Below, piece by piece: positions 49,257 through 58,327 of a stretch of 64,000 nt of DNA. A model generated the notes under the pieces. That model was not told the DNA's origin. It searched no databases and saw only the letters and a list, made by a program, of their open reading frames with translations. The DNA is from Aeromicrobium sp. Root236 (GTDB lineage Bacteria; Actinomycetota; Actinomycetes; Propionibacteriales; Nocardioidaceae). Where the stretch lies: assembly GCF_001428805.1 (NCBI RefSeq), contig NZ_LMIS01000001.1, positions 3,855,168 to 3,919,167 on the forward strand, read 5' to 3'. The stretch's first letter is position 1. Each line of letters begins with the position of its first letter. A program made the translations under genes and the position numbers.

Positions 49257-50021
49257 ATGAAGCGTTCCGTACGCCAGCCGGTCCCGCACGCCTCCGGCGC
49301 GAAGCCTCCTGCGTTGCCGCTCGAGCAGGTGCCCCGGCACGTCGCGATCGTCATGGACGGCAACGGTCGTTGGGCCAAGCAGCGGGGCCTGCCACGCACC
49401 GCCGGCCACGAGATGGGCGAGTCGGCGCTGTTCGACGTCGTCGAGGGTGCCATCGAGATCGGCGTCAAGGCGATCTCGGCCTATGCGTTCTCGACCGAGA
49501 ACTGGAAGCGGTCGCCCGACGAGGTGCGGTTCCTCATGGGCTTCAACCGCGACGTCATCCGGCGCCGGCGCGACGAGATGCACGAGCTGGGCGTACGCGT
49601 GCGGTGGGCCGGGCGGCGACCTCGCCTCTGGCGCAGCGTCATCAAGGAGCTCGAGACCGCCGAGGAGATGACGAAGCACAACGACGTCCTGACCCTCACG
49701 ATGTGCGTCAACTACGGCGGCCGGGCCGAGATCGCCGACGCCGCCGCAGCGCTGGCGCGCGATGTCGCGGCCGGCAAGGTCAACCCCGACAAGGTCAACG
49801 AGCGTACGTTCGCCCGCTACCTCGACGAGCCCGACATGGAGGACGTCGACCTGTTCTGGCGCACGTCGGGGGAGCAGCGCACGAGCAACTTCCTGCTGTG
49901 GCAGTCGGCCTACGCCGAGATGGTGTTCTCCGACATCGCCTGGCCCGACGTCGACCGCCGCGCGCTCTGGGCCGCGATCGAGGAGTACGCCGCCCGCAAC
50001 CGCCGCTACGGCAGCGCCTGA
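49257..50021 (+). CDS. uppS: Isoprenyl transferase (cis-prenyl diphosphate synthase, UppS)
   Basis: 254 residues. The start [19 protein letters not shown] carries catalytic D34 and the phosphate-binding GNGR (35-38); later [12 protein letters not shown] and the C-terminal [15 protein letters not shown] contact the second substrate. It extends farnesyl diphosphate in cis to the long polyprenyl diphosphate carrier used in cell-wall synthesis (decaprenyl in many actinobacteria). The start lies 4 bp after recO, so translation is coupled. Confidence 0.95.
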   Translation: MKRSVRQPVPHASGAKPPALPLEQVPRHVAIVMDGNGRWAKQRGLPRTAGHEMGESALFDVVEGAIEIGVKAISAYAFSTENWKRSPDEVRFLMGFNRDVIRRRRDEMHELGVRVRWAGRRPRLWRSVIKELETAEEMTKHNDVLTLTMCVNYGGRAEIADAAAALARDVAAGKVNPDKVNERTFARYLDEPDMEDVDLFWRTSGEQRTSNFLLWQSAYAEMVFSDIAWPDVDRRALWAAIEEYAARNRRYGSA

Positions 50022-50064
50022 CGCGCCGATGCAACGCTTTGCGGCCGACTGGCATAAGCAAGGT

Positions 50065-50625
50065 GTGAGCACGCAGACGTCGGACACCGAGCTCCTGGTC
50101 AGGTCGCGCACGAGCGTCGAGGCGTTCGGCGTCATCTACGCCCGGCATGCCCCGGCCGTGCACCGCTATCTCTCCAGGCGCGCCGGAGCGGCCACGGCCG
50201 AGGACCTGCTCGCCGAGGTGTTCACGGTGGCCGTCGAGGCGCGACTCCGCGTCAAGCCGCACTCCAGCGGCTCGGCGTTGCCCTGGCTCTACGGCATCGC
50301 ACGCAACGTGCTGCGCTCCCACCTGCGGCAACGCAACCCCCGGAGCCCGCACGACGACTCGTTCGACCTCGACTGGGACGCGGTCGACGCCCGCCTCGAC
50401 GCGTCGTCCCTGCGGTCGCGCCTGCGTCAAGCGCTCGACCAGCTCTCACCGGGCGAGCGGGAGGTCCTGCTGCTCGTCGGCTGGGAGCAGCTCACGGTCT
50501 CCGAGGCGGCTGAGGCGCTCGGCATCAGCGACGTCGCCGCCCGCAGCAGGCTCCACCGCGCTCGTACGCGCGCGGAGTCGCTGCTGTCAGCCATCTCCCC
50601 GCAGCCCCACCGACAGGAGTCATGA
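50065..50625 (+). CDS. RNA polymerase ECF-type sigma factor
   Basis: 186 residues. Region 2 (FGVIYARHAPAVHRYLSRRA ... DLLAEVFTVAV) and region 4 (LDQLSPGEREVLLLVGWEQL, then VSEAAEALGISDVAARSRLHRARTR) are clear. A -10-like CATAAG sits 7 bp before the GTG at 50065, so a leaderless start is possible; an in-frame ATG at 50029 would add twelve residues. The next gene, overlapping by 4 bp, encodes a single-pass membrane protein and may be the partner that controls it. Confidence 0.87.
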   Translation: MSTQTSDTELLVRSRTSVEAFGVIYARHAPAVHRYLSRRAGAATAEDLLAEVFTVAVEARLRVKPHSSGSALPWLYGIARNVLRSHLRQRNPRSPHDDSFDLDWDAVDARLDASSLRSRLRQALDQLSPGEREVLLLVGWEQLTVSEAAEALGISDVAARSRLHRARTRAESLLSAISPQPHRQES

Positions 50626-51563
50626 CCATGCACATCGACGACATCCTCGAGGACACCCGCGACACCGTCGACCCGAGTCCTGAGGCGCTGGAGCTCGGTC
50701 GCGCCCAGGCACTCGCCGCGGCCAAGGCGAGCATCGACCGGATCACCCACATCGCGCGGATCCGCACCCGGAGGCGGCGCGCGGCCGGCGTCCTCATGGT
50801 GGCGTGTGCGGCGGCAGCGGTGCTGGTCATCGCGCCGTGGGACGGAGACGTCTCCACGCCCACAGCCGAGCCCACGACCCAGGGACCGACCCCGTCGCCG
50901 CCGGTCGCCACGCCGCAGTTCCGCAACGCGTCCCAGGTGCTGCGCGCCGCGGGCACGTCGTCGGCGACGCAGGACGTCGATGTGGCGCACGCGAAGTACT
51001 GGCGGGTCGACTCCGAGTACGAGCAGGGGCACGACGGGGTCTTCCGTCGTACGTTCTGGCAGGGGCACACGACGCCCGGCTACCTCTTCGACGAGGGCTT
51101 CGGCGACGGCGGCCTCGTGACGATGGGCGTCGCGAAGTTCAGCTTCCAGCAGCAGTCACTCACGTGGGACCAGCTCCTGCACCTGACGACGTCGAAGTCG
51201 GAGCTCCTGCGGCTGCTCCGCGCCGGCACGGGCGACCTCAAGGGCGGCCCGCCGGACCACTACGCGTTCAAGACCTTGGGCGAGATGCTGGCCGAGACGC
51301 CGGCGCCGCCGGCGGTCCGCAAGGCGATGTGGGATGCCGCCGCCGAGCTCAAGGGCGTCAAGAACGACGGCGAGGTCACGGACGCCAAAGGACGCACCGG
51401 CTACGGCATCACGCTGGGCGCCATGACGTACGTCGTCGAGCCGAGCAGCGGTCGGATCCTCGAGAGCCGCATGAAGCTCGAGGACGGACTGACCTACCGG
51501 ATGACCTATCTGTCGCAGGGCCCGACCGACGCCAAGCCCGCGCCGCCCACCACCACGTCCTAG
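50622..51563 (+). CDS. Membrane protein coupled to the ECF sigma factor (CU044_5270-like)
   Basis: 313 residues. The cytoplasmic N-terminus (1-46) is charged, one hydrophobic segment (about 54-70) follows, then a Pro/Thr-rich linker and a beta-rich extracytoplasmic domain. The layout matches proteins annotated CU044_5270 family that follow ECF sigma factors and could act as anti-sigma factors. It has no ZAS zinc motif. The start overlaps the sigma gene stop (ATGA). Its C-terminus ends in a Pro/Thr tail. Confidence 0.75.
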   Translation: MTMHIDDILEDTRDTVDPSPEALELGRAQALAAAKASIDRITHIARIRTRRRRAAGVLMVACAAAAVLVIAPWDGDVSTPTAEPTTQGPTPSPPVATPQFRNASQVLRAAGTSSATQDVDVAHAKYWRVDSEYEQGHDGVFRRTFWQGHTTPGYLFDEGFGDGGLVTMGVAKFSFQQQSLTWDQLLHLTTSKSELLRLLRAGTGDLKGGPPDHYAFKTLGEMLAETPAPPAVRKAMWDAAAELKGVKNDGEVTDAKGRTGYGITLGAMTYVVEPSSGRILESRMKLEDGLTYRMTYLSQGPTDAKPAPPTTTS

Positions 51564-51614
51564 CGGGCTCGGTCGCGGGACGGCGGGTGCGACCGGACCG
51601 ATAGGCTGGTGCAT

Positions 51615-52397
51615 ATGCGCATTGCCAGGTTCGCGGGGGACGACGATCCCCGCTTCGGAGTCATCGGGGACGACAATGGCGTCCCCACCATCGCGGTCCT
51701 GAACGGCGATCCTCTCTACGCGGGGCTCAACCTCAGCGGTCAGAAGATCCCTCTCGCGGACGTACGCCTGCTGGCGCCGGTGATCCCGCGCAGCAAGGTC
51801 GTCTGCGTGGGCAAGAACTACGCCAAGCACGCGGCCGAGATGGGCGGCGAGGTGCCTGAGGAGCCGCTGATCTTCCTCAAGCCCAACACCAGCGTCATCG
51901 GACCCGGCGAGCCGATCTTCTATCCCGAGCAGAGCGACAACGTGCACTTCGAGGGCGAGCTCGCCGTCGTGATCGGCCGGATCTGCCGCGACATCTCCGC
52001 TGAGGACGCCGCCAAGGTGATCTTCGGCTACACGATCGGCAACGACGTCACGGCGCGCGACCTGCAGGCCAAGGACGGCCAGTGGACACGGGCCAAGGGC
52101 TTCGACACCTTCTGCCCGCTCGGGCCCTGGATCGAGACCGACTTCGACCCGTCCCAGGTCCAGGTCACGACCCGACTCGGTGACGACGTCAAGCAGGACG
52201 GCAACACGTCCGACATGGTCTTCACCGTGCCGGCGATCATCGAGTACGTGTCGTCGTTCATGACGCTCCTGCCCGGTGACGTGATCCTGACCGGTACGCC
52301 CGACGGCGTCGGCCCCATGGAGGTCGGCGACGAGGTCAGCGTGACCATCGAAGGCATCGGCACCCTGACCAACTCGGTGGTGAGCCGCAATGACTGA
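51615..52397 (+). CDS. Fumarylacetoacetate hydrolase-family protein
   Basis: 260 residues of the FAH fold. [14 protein letters not shown] (near 60) begins the domain, [13 protein letters not shown] carries two metal-binding Glu, and NDVTARDLQ the Asp; [10 protein letters not shown] closes the site. The family hydrolyses or decarboxylates 2-oxo-acid-type compounds; whether it acts on fumarylpyruvate, oxaloacetate or another substrate is unknown. A -10-like TAGGCT (51602-51607) ends 7 bp before the ATG, suggesting a leaderless mRNA. Overlaps gltX by 8 bp. Confidence 0.85.
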   Translation: MRIARFAGDDDPRFGVIGDDNGVPTIAVLNGDPLYAGLNLSGQKIPLADVRLLAPVIPRSKVVCVGKNYAKHAAEMGGEVPEEPLIFLKPNTSVIGPGEPIFYPEQSDNVHFEGELAVVIGRICRDISAEDAAKVIFGYTIGNDVTARDLQAKDGQWTRAKGFDTFCPLGPWIETDFDPSQVQVTTRLGDDVKQDGNTSDMVFTVPAIIEYVSSFMTLLPGDVILTGTPDGVGPMEVGDEVSVTIEGIGTLTNSVVSRND

Positions 52398-53880
52398 TCG
52401 TCCCGTCGTCGCCCGTTTCTGTCCTTCCCCGACCGGCAACCCGCACGTCGGCATGGCCCGCACCGCGTTGTTCAGCTGGGCGTTCGCCCGTCATCACGGC
52501 GGGAAGTTCGTGTTCCGCATCGAGGACACGGACACGTCACGGGACAACGAGGAGTCCTACCAGCTCCTGATCGACGTCATGCGCTGGCTCGGCCTCGACT
52601 GGGACGAGGGTCCCGAGGTCGGCGGCCCTCACGGCCCCTACCGCCAGTCCGAGCGCATGGACATCTACGCCGACGTCGCCCAGCAGCTGCTCGACGCGGG
52701 CTTCGCCTACAAGGCGTACGACACCGCCGAGGAGCTGGAGGAGCGCCGCAACGCCGCCCGTGCAGCCGGCAAGCCCAGTGGCTACGACGGCCTCCACCGC
52801 AACCTCACGGCCGAGCAGATCGCGGCCTACGAGGCGGAGGGCCGCGAGCCGGTCATCCGGTTCAAGATGCCGGAGCGGACCTACACGTTCAACGACCTCG
52901 TGCGCGGAGAGATCACGTTCGACTCGGCCAACGTGCAGGACTATGTCCTCGTACGCGCCAACGGCCAGCCGCTCTACACGCTGACCAACCCGACTGACGA
53001 CGCGTTGATGGGCATCACCCACGTGCTGCGTGGTGAGGACCTGCTGAGCTCGACGCCGCGGCAGATCGCGCTCTACGAGGCGTTCGCCGAGATCGGCATC
53101 GGCGGTGGCTTCACGCCGGAGTTCGGCCACCTGCCGTTCGTCATGGGCGAGGGCAACCGCAAGCTGTCCAAGCGCGACCCCGAGTCCAACCTGCTCGACT
53201 ACAGGCCCAAGGGCTTCCTGCCCGAAGGCCTGCTCAACTACATGGCTCTGCTCGGCTGGTCGATCGCCGAGGATCGTGACATCTTCACGATCCCCGAGAT
53301 GGTCGAGGCGTTCGAGATCGGCCGGGTCAACCCCAACCCGGCGCGGTTCGACATCAAGAAGTGCGAGGCGATCAACGGCTCGCACGTACGCCTGCTGTCG
53401 CCCGACGACCTGCGCAGACGTCTGGTGCCCTACTTCCAGGCGGCCGGCCTGATCGACGACGAGCCGACGACGATCCAGCTCGGCCTGCTGACGGCAGCGG
53501 CGCCGCTCGTGCACGAGCGCATGACGTTGCTCACGGAGGCGGTCGACATGCTTCGATTCCTCTTCGTGTCCGACGAGGAGTTCGCGATCGACGAGGCCGA
53601 CGCGGCCAAGAACCTCGACGAGGCCGGCCTGCAGGTCGTACGCGCGGCACGCGATGCGCTCGATGCGATCCCCGCCGGGGGCGCCGAGTGGACGACGGCG
53701 ACGATCGAGGGCGCCCTCCGTACGACGCTCATCGACGGGCTGGGACTCAAGCCGAGACTGGCATTCGGGCCCGTACGCGTTGCGGTCACGGGAAGCCGGA
53801 TCTCGCCGCCGCTGTTCGAGTCGTTGGAGCTGCTCGGCCACCGCAAGACGATCGAGCGACTGGACGCCGCTCTGGGGTGA
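52390..53880 (+). CDS. gltX: Glutamate--tRNA ligase
   Basis: 496 residues. The class I HIGH-like signature is [10 protein letters not shown] (12-21) and the KMSKS counterpart is KLSKR (258-262). Full length for the bacterial family. It charges tRNA-Glu and, in organisms lacking glutaminyl-tRNA synthetase (most actinobacteria), also tRNA-Gln, later corrected by GatCAB. The start overlaps the FAH gene by 8 bp. tRNA-Gln and tRNA-Glu follow within 280 bp, consistent with that dual role. Confidence 0.96.
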   Translation: MTDRPVVARFCPSPTGNPHVGMARTALFSWAFARHHGGKFVFRIEDTDTSRDNEESYQLLIDVMRWLGLDWDEGPEVGGPHGPYRQSERMDIYADVAQQLLDAGFAYKAYDTAEELEERRNAARAAGKPSGYDGLHRNLTAEQIAAYEAEGREPVIRFKMPERTYTFNDLVRGEITFDSANVQDYVLVRANGQPLYTLTNPTDDALMGITHVLRGEDLLSSTPRQIALYEAFAEIGIGGGFTPEFGHLPFVMGEGNRKLSKRDPESNLLDYRPKGFLPEGLLNYMALLGWSIAEDRDIFTIPEMVEAFEIGRVNPNPARFDIKKCEAINGSHVRLLSPDDLRRRLVPYFQAAGLIDDEPTTIQLGLLTAAAPLVHERMTLLTEAVDMLRFLFVSDEEFAIDEADAAKNLDEAGLQVVRAARDALDAIPAGGAEWTTATIEGALRTTLIDGLGLKPRLAFGPVRVAVTGSRISPPLFESLELLGHRKTIERLDAALG

Positions 53881-53949
53881 TCCCGGTTTGGGCGCGAGAG
53901 GTCCGGTCGGGTAAAGTGTGACCTCGGCTCGGACCCCGTCCGAAGCCAT

Positions 53950-54021
53950 TGGGATATGGTGTAATTGGCAACACAGCGGTTTCTGGTACCGCCATTCTAG
54001 GTTCGAGTCCTAGTATCCCAG
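53950..54021 (+). tRNA. tRNA-Gln (anticodon CTG)
   Basis: 72 nt. Acceptor TGGGATA (53950-53956) pairs with TATCCCA (54014-54020); anticodon stem GCGGT/ACCGC with loop TTCTGGT gives CTG; T arm CTAGGTTCGAGTCCTAG; discriminator G at 54021. CCA not encoded. Confidence 0.97.
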
Positions 54022-55386
54022 CGAAACCCTCCGAGCAGCTCCCGAGCACGCTTTGGTAAGGTTTTGTGCGGTCGCAAGACCACCCATGGCCCCGTTGTGT
54101 AGCGGCCTAGCACGCCGCCCTCTCAAGGCGGTAGCGCGGGTTCGAATCCCGTCGGGGCTACCATGGAAAAAGACCCCCTGACCAGCGGAAGCGCTGGTCA
54201 GGGGGTCTTCCTCATCCAGGTCCGCAAGGTGCTCGGGCAACACTCGGGCAACAGCAGGTTGAGCGCGCTCGGAAGTGCGTGCCAGATCCATCGCGTCGGC
54301 GACCTCGTCGAGGCGATTCTCGAAGAGATGTCCGTACGTGTCGAGGGTCATCGTGGCCGAGGCATGACCGAGCATCTGCTGGACGACCTTGACGTCAGCG
54401 CCCGACGCGATCGCCAGCGACGCGGCAGTGTGGCGCAGCTCGTGCGGGTGCAGATCAGGAATTCCAATTGCCGTCGCCGCCACCCGGAAGGGTTTGCGGA
54501 ACACGCTGACCCGTAGTGCCTCGCCACCGCGGATTCCTCCGAAGACGAGATCGTCGGGTGCCTTGCCGGCGACGTGCTGGGCGAGGTCGTCGACGAGGAA
54601 CCGGGGGAGCGGCACCTCGCGTCGACGATGGGACTTAGGTGCGCCCCAGACGAGACCGTGGCCCTGGACTGGCGTGACTGATTCGGCGATGATCGCGCGG
54701 CGTTTGGTGAGGTCGAGCCGACTCACACGCAGTGCGGCCAGCTCGCCGAACCGCACGCCGGTGTAGGCGAGGAACAACACGACGAGCCGATACATCTCGT
54801 TGGTGCGCTCGTCGAGGGCCCGGTGCTTGCTGACCTCGACCGGGTAGCCACAGGCAAACGCGAGATCGTCGACCTGGGTGTGCGTCAGGTAGCGCTTCTC
54901 GTGCTTGGCCGGTCGTGGCAGGTTGACCCCGGCGGCGACGTTGCGGGTGAGTCGACCGTCCTTGACCGCCATGTCGAGAATCAGCGAGAGCACGCGGTGG
55001 ATCTTGCGCACCGATGCCGGTGACTGGGTTTTGGACAGGCTGGTCACCCACACCTGCACGTCGGAGTGGGAGACCGCCGAGAGCCTGACGTGGCTCCAGG
55101 TCGGCAGGAGGTGCTTGCGCACGGCGCCCTCGTAGCGGTTGAGCGTGGTGAGCTTGACGTGGTTCTGTCCGTCGAGCCAGGTCTGGGCCCAGTCGCCGAC
55201 GGTCACCCGGGCGAGCGACGGGTCGATGTAGTCCCCGGTGTTCTTGGAGCTCTCGACGCTGGTGAGGAACCTCTCGGCGTCGACCTTGCGGGTGAAGGTC
55301 TTGTTTCGCTGGTGTCCAGCAGGCGTGCGGTAGTGCGCGCGCCAGACCGTTCGTCCGTCCCTCGCCCGTTTCTCGATGCTGGCCAC
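54010..55386 (-). CDS. Tyrosine recombinase / integrase
   Basis: 458 residues. An N-terminal SAM-like core-binding domain (about 60-150) precedes the catalytic domain with R in TGVRFGELAALR, H-x-x-R in HELRHTAAS, LGHASATMT and the Tyr nucleophile in DTYGHLFEN. It recombines the element with tRNA-Glu. The start is set by AGGAGG 6 bp upstream of the GTG at 55386. The last residues (SPDGIRTRATALRGR) are encoded by the minus strand of the tRNA-Glu itself and the frame runs on to tRNA-Gln, so the natural stop is host-derived after integration. Transcribed after the excisionase gene. Confidence 0.93.
   Translation of the reverse strand: MASIEKRARDGRTVWRAHYRTPAGHQRNKTFTRKVDAERFLTSVESSKNTGDYIDPSLARVTVGDWAQTWLDGQNHVKLTTLNRYEGAVRKHLLPTWSHVRLSAVSHSDVQVWVTSLSKTQSPASVRKIHRVLSLILDMAVKDGRLTRNVAAGVNLPRPAKHEKRYLTHTQVDDLAFACGYPVEVSKHRALDERTNEMYRLVVLFLAYTGVRFGELAALRVSRLDLTKRRAIIAESVTPVQGHGLVWGAPKSHRRREVPLPRFLVDDLAQHVAGKAPDDLVFGGIRGGEALRVSVFRKPFRVAATAIGIPDLHPHELRHTAASLAIASGADVKVVQQMLGHASATMTLDTYGHLFENRLDEVADAMDLARTSERAQPAVARVLPEHLADLDEEDPLTSASAGQGVFFHGSPDGIRTRATALRGRRARPLHNGAMGGLATAQNLTKACSGAARRVSLGY
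54088..54160 (+). tRNA. tRNA-Glu (anticodon CTC)
   Basis: 73 nt. Acceptor GGCCCCG (54088-54094) pairs with CGGGGCT (54153-54159, one G-T pair); anticodon stem CCGCC/GGCGG with loop CTCTCAA gives CTC; T arm GCGGGTTCGAATCCCGT; discriminator A54160 followed by an encoded CCA (54161-54163). The integrase gene begins its 3' end over this tRNA, marking it as the attachment site. Confidence 0.96.
54115..54163 (+). other. Inferred attachment core (attL) in the 3' half of tRNA-Glu
   Basis: Tyrosine integrases of tRNA-targeting elements usually recombine within the 3' half of the tRNA from the anticodon arm to CCA. The integrase gene lies directly beside this stretch. The exact crossover cannot be set because the second copy is not in the window. 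Confidence 0.5.
54170..54209. terminator. Strong 18-bp hairpin between tRNA-Glu and the integrase
   Basis: The arms 54170-54187 and 54192-54209 are fully complementary, with a GAAG tetraloop. A run of A's at 54166-54171 gives a U-tract on the minus strand, so it should end integrase transcription; on the plus strand it may end tRNA transcription. The integrase frame nevertheless stays open through it. Confidence 0.85.
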
Positions 55387-55402
55387 GGAATGCCTCCTGC
55401 TC

Positions 55403-55654
55403 TCAGTCTCGGTGCGTGAGCGGGCGCGTATCAAGGCGCGGCGGTCCGCTGTGGATTGTTTGCTCGTTCAGCCAGCCCAGTACGTCGCGGCGCCAGTATC
55501 GAACAGCTCGGCCGACCCGGAAGCTTCGTGGGCCAGTGCCGAGGTGGCGCCAGTAGCGCAGCGTTGCCACGGGCGCGCGTAGCAGTTCAGCCGCTTCGCC
55601 GATGGTCAGCAATTCGTCGTCGGCGCCGACGGTGTGGATGATGTGCTCGGTCAT
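55403..55654 (-). CDS. xis: Excisionase-like helix-turn-helix protein
   Basis: 83 residues. LLTIGEAAELLRAPVATLRYW is a MerR-like recognition helix pair of the AlpA/excisionase type. Preceded by GAGGAG 7 bp before the ATG (55652-55654) and followed 16 bp later by the integrase, this is the usual xis-int order. It would bend DNA at the attachment site to direct excision. Confidence 0.85.
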   Translation of the reverse strand: MTEHIIHTVGADDELLTIGEAAELLRAPVATLRYWRHLGTGPRSFRVGRAVRYWRRDVLGWLNEQTIHSGPPRLDTRPLTHRD

Positions 55655-55722
55655 AGTGTGCTCCTCGGTGAGGTGATTGATAGTCCTGAAGGCCGAGAAG
55701 CTGCCGGCGAGAGGCCAAATGA

Positions 55723-56910
55723 CAGACTGAATATATATACGACGCCGACGGTGCTCGGCTAATCAAGCGAGACACCGCTGCCGGTTCGACCACCCTGTAC
55801 GTCGGCACGGCAGAAGTAACACTCAAGGGAACAACGCTCAGCGCGTTCCGCAGCTACAGCGTCGACGGAGAGCCCGTCATCGTCCGGGACAACGGTGGTC
55901 TCAAAGTCACTATTGCCGACCACCAAGGCACACCCGTTCTGACCATCGACGGGGCAACGCTCGCGGCGACCAAGCGGCGGCTGGGCCCATTCGGACAGCC
56001 TCTGGCGACTGTGACTTGGCCTACCTCGCGAGGCTTCCTCAATAAGCCGACCGACCAGAGTGGGACTACCCACCTAGACGCCCGTGAGTACGACCCGTCC
56101 CTTGGCAGATTCCTGTCAGTCGACCCGGTCATGGATCCAACCGATCCTCAGCAACTCAACGGATACGCGTACTCCAACAATTCGCCAATAACGATGTCTG
56201 ATCCGGACGGCCAATTCCCAGGTGTCCCAAACTGGCTGAAGAATGCCGGCAAGAAGGTCCGCAACTTCGGAGTTGGTGTGGGCGGAGGCTTCACGGGAAT
56301 TGCTGATTCGCTTTGGACGATATTCCCATCGAGTATCAGCTTCCGACCCAGCGGACAGCCCGGATCCTTTATGGGTGGATTCCCGGACATGCGCCTCAAA
56401 TACAACCGCAAGCCGGTAGTAACTCCTTGGCTCTACAAGCACACAGGAACCGATGCGAACAGCAAGTTCACCAAGGCCGGCGAGTGGGCGTCTATCCTCA
56501 TCCCGATCGGTGGCGAGGCGGCGGCCAGTGGCAAGGCTCCACGCCTCTTCGAACGGCTTGGAATCGGTGGAGCGAAGGACGTTGCAAAGTCCTCAAAGGG
56601 ATGGAAACTTGGTGACGACGTCTACGCGAAGACGGCCGCAGGTAACGATCCTGCTTGGTCGACTGTGCGATCGAGATACTGGAAGAACACCGCAGCCAAC
56701 CCGAAACTTGCTCGGCAATGGGACGACACAAACCTGGCTCGGATGCAACGCGGCAAAGCGCCGCAGCGGTTCAATGCGGACAAGGGAGGGTTGGAATCGA
56801 TGGAGTTGAGTCACGAGCCAGTTCCGTTCAGGGACGGCGGCACCAAGTTTGTGCCACGCTGGCCGCAGGATCATGCTTCAGTTGACCCCTACCGACGACC
56901 GGGGTACTGA
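55723..56910 (+). pseudogene. 5'-truncated Rhs protein: YD-repeat end plus C-terminal toxin tip
   Basis: The frame is open from 55723 to the TGA at 56908-56910 (395 residues), but has no start codon until a GTG at 56011 that lacks an RBS. It begins inside a YD repeat (TEYIYDADGARLIKRD), passes the RHS core end motif (GRFLSVDPVMDPTDPQQLNG, then YSNNSPITMSDPDGQ) and finishes in a variable toxin domain ending APQRFNADKGGLESMELSHE. That end resembles the HNH/endonuclease-VII-like [L/S]HH nuclease tips. It lies directly against the integrase module, so an earlier full Rhs gene was cut there. The toxin tip appears intact. Confidence 0.8.
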
Positions 56911-56911
56911 G

Positions 56912-57385
56912 ATGTCGCAGAAGTTGTCCGAAAGATTCCGGGCGTCGCAGGGAGCACCGATTGACCTTGGTGGGCGCGAAATCATCATGATGTGGGAACT
57001 TGATGACCTCAGCGCCGGGGACTCAATTCGGATCCAATTCGACCCGCCACAGCTGGTGCGGCCACAGGCTCTGCGAGTCAAGTCCAGGCGGGGAACGATT
57101 GGCGTCAACGGTGAATCGCTTACTGATGTAGTTCTTTGGTCGGACAGCGCACCAGCGTCGCTCGAGATACTCGCAGAGCCCAAGTCGCCGGGCGGGTCTT
57201 TGAACGTTCGGGTTTGGAACGCGTGGCGCGACGAGGAGGGCACGATGCAAGCCTGGATCGGGAATGCCGGGATTGTCGTCGAAGAGGCAGGCCCTGGAAC
57301 AGTCATGCTTCGCTGCAGCGATGGTTTTGATGAACCGACATTCGACGACCTCATCGCCAAGGTCGAGGTCGTTCGCTCGAGGTAA
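56912..57385 (+). CDS. Probable immunity protein for the Rhs tip toxin
   Basis: 157 residues of no named family: an acidic, beta-rich small protein (IIMMWELDDLSAGDSIRIQF, VWNAWRDEEGTMQAWIGNAG). It starts 1 bp after the Rhs stop, the universal place for an Rhs tip immunity gene, and its acidic character fits neutralisation of a basic nuclease. The start at 56912 is the first ATG after the toxin. Function inferred from position alone. Confidence 0.65.
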   Translation: MSQKLSERFRASQGAPIDLGGREIIMMWELDDLSAGDSIRIQFDPPQLVRPQALRVKSRRGTIGVNGESLTDVVLWSDSAPASLEILAEPKSPGGSLNVRVWNAWRDEEGTMQAWIGNAGIVVEEAGPGTVMLRCSDGFDEPTFDDLIAKVEVVRSR

Positions 57386-57646
57386 GTCGTCGGCCCGGGC
57401 TCGAGAACGTGCCACGCGTCACGACGATCGGCACGAAAGCCAGTGCCAGGAGCCCCCTCGCCGTTGCTGCGACCGTCGATGCCAGGAGGACGGGTAGCTT
57501 CCATTCCGGAGCGAGGGATCACTCGCCGATCGCGCTCATTGGCAGACGGTCTCAGAAGACGTCATCCCGTGTTTCGGATATGCCTCTTTCCGCCGCGTTC
57601 CGACTAGCCGGATGCGGTTGCCGAGTACCGGTCCCTAGGCGGGTCC

Positions 57647-58099
57647 GTGTCAGTATTGACCATGTTCAGAAAGCGTTCGAAGCACGACCTGGAGGCTGCA
57701 TCGCCCGATCCTGACGGACGCTTGAGGATCCATTACGCAGCACTTGAGAATGACGCGGCGGCGGTCCACAGATGGCTGTCGGCGGGCGAAAGCGTCGACG
57801 CTGTTGACAGTCAAGGTTTCACGCCCCTCCATTTCGCGGCACAGCAGCTATCACTTGACGCGCTGCGGGTCCTGGCAGACGCGAAACCAGATGCGACGAT
57901 CGCGAACCAGTTCGGCAATACGGCATTGTGGACCGCTGTCTTTGCGGCGAATGGATCGCCGACGACCGGTGGTGAGATCCTCCGGTTGCTACTCAGCCTC
58001 GGAGCAGATCCCAATCACAAGAATATTGCGGGAAAGACACCAAGAGAAGTGGCGCTGACTCTCGGGAATCCTGAGATCACGCAACTCCTGAACGGCTGA
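57647..58099 (+). CDS. Ankyrin-repeat protein
   Basis: 150 residues with three to four ankyrin repeats (RIHYAALENDAAAVHRWLSAG, TPLHFAAQQLSLDALRVLAD, TALWTAVF..., and DPNHKNIAGKTPREVALTLG). Ankyrin proteins are frequent immunity or partner proteins in polymorphic-toxin loci, which fits its place just after the Rhs tip module. A GTG at 57647 and an ATG at 57662 are possible starts. Nothing else in the locus specifies its target. Confidence 0.7.
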   Translation: MSVLTMFRKRSKHDLEAASPDPDGRLRIHYAALENDAAAVHRWLSAGESVDAVDSQGFTPLHFAAQQLSLDALRVLADAKPDATIANQFGNTALWTAVFAANGSPTTGGEILRLLLSLGADPNHKNIAGKTPREVALTLGNPEITQLLNG

Positions 58100-58327
58100 T
58101 ACACCCGCCACTTCGCAGGCCGCACAGTTATTCACTCCGAAAACCCTGCGTCGCTTCGCCGCGTTAAGGCCACCACCTGCGCGGAATACGCCGAGCAAAT
58201 CGTCAGAAGCTAAGGATGTTCTCGCTTGGTGGGACAAGGGCTCATCTCGCGACTCAGTAGCTGCGCCCGTCCTCGTTCGTCTGCGGGCGACCGGATACGG
58301 AGAAGCCCGCGCGAATAGGGCTCGTGG

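Noticed and set aside
57386..57646. Gene between the immunity and ankyrin genes
   Set aside because: No frame with a sensible start, codon pattern or family; left as spacer of about 260 bp.
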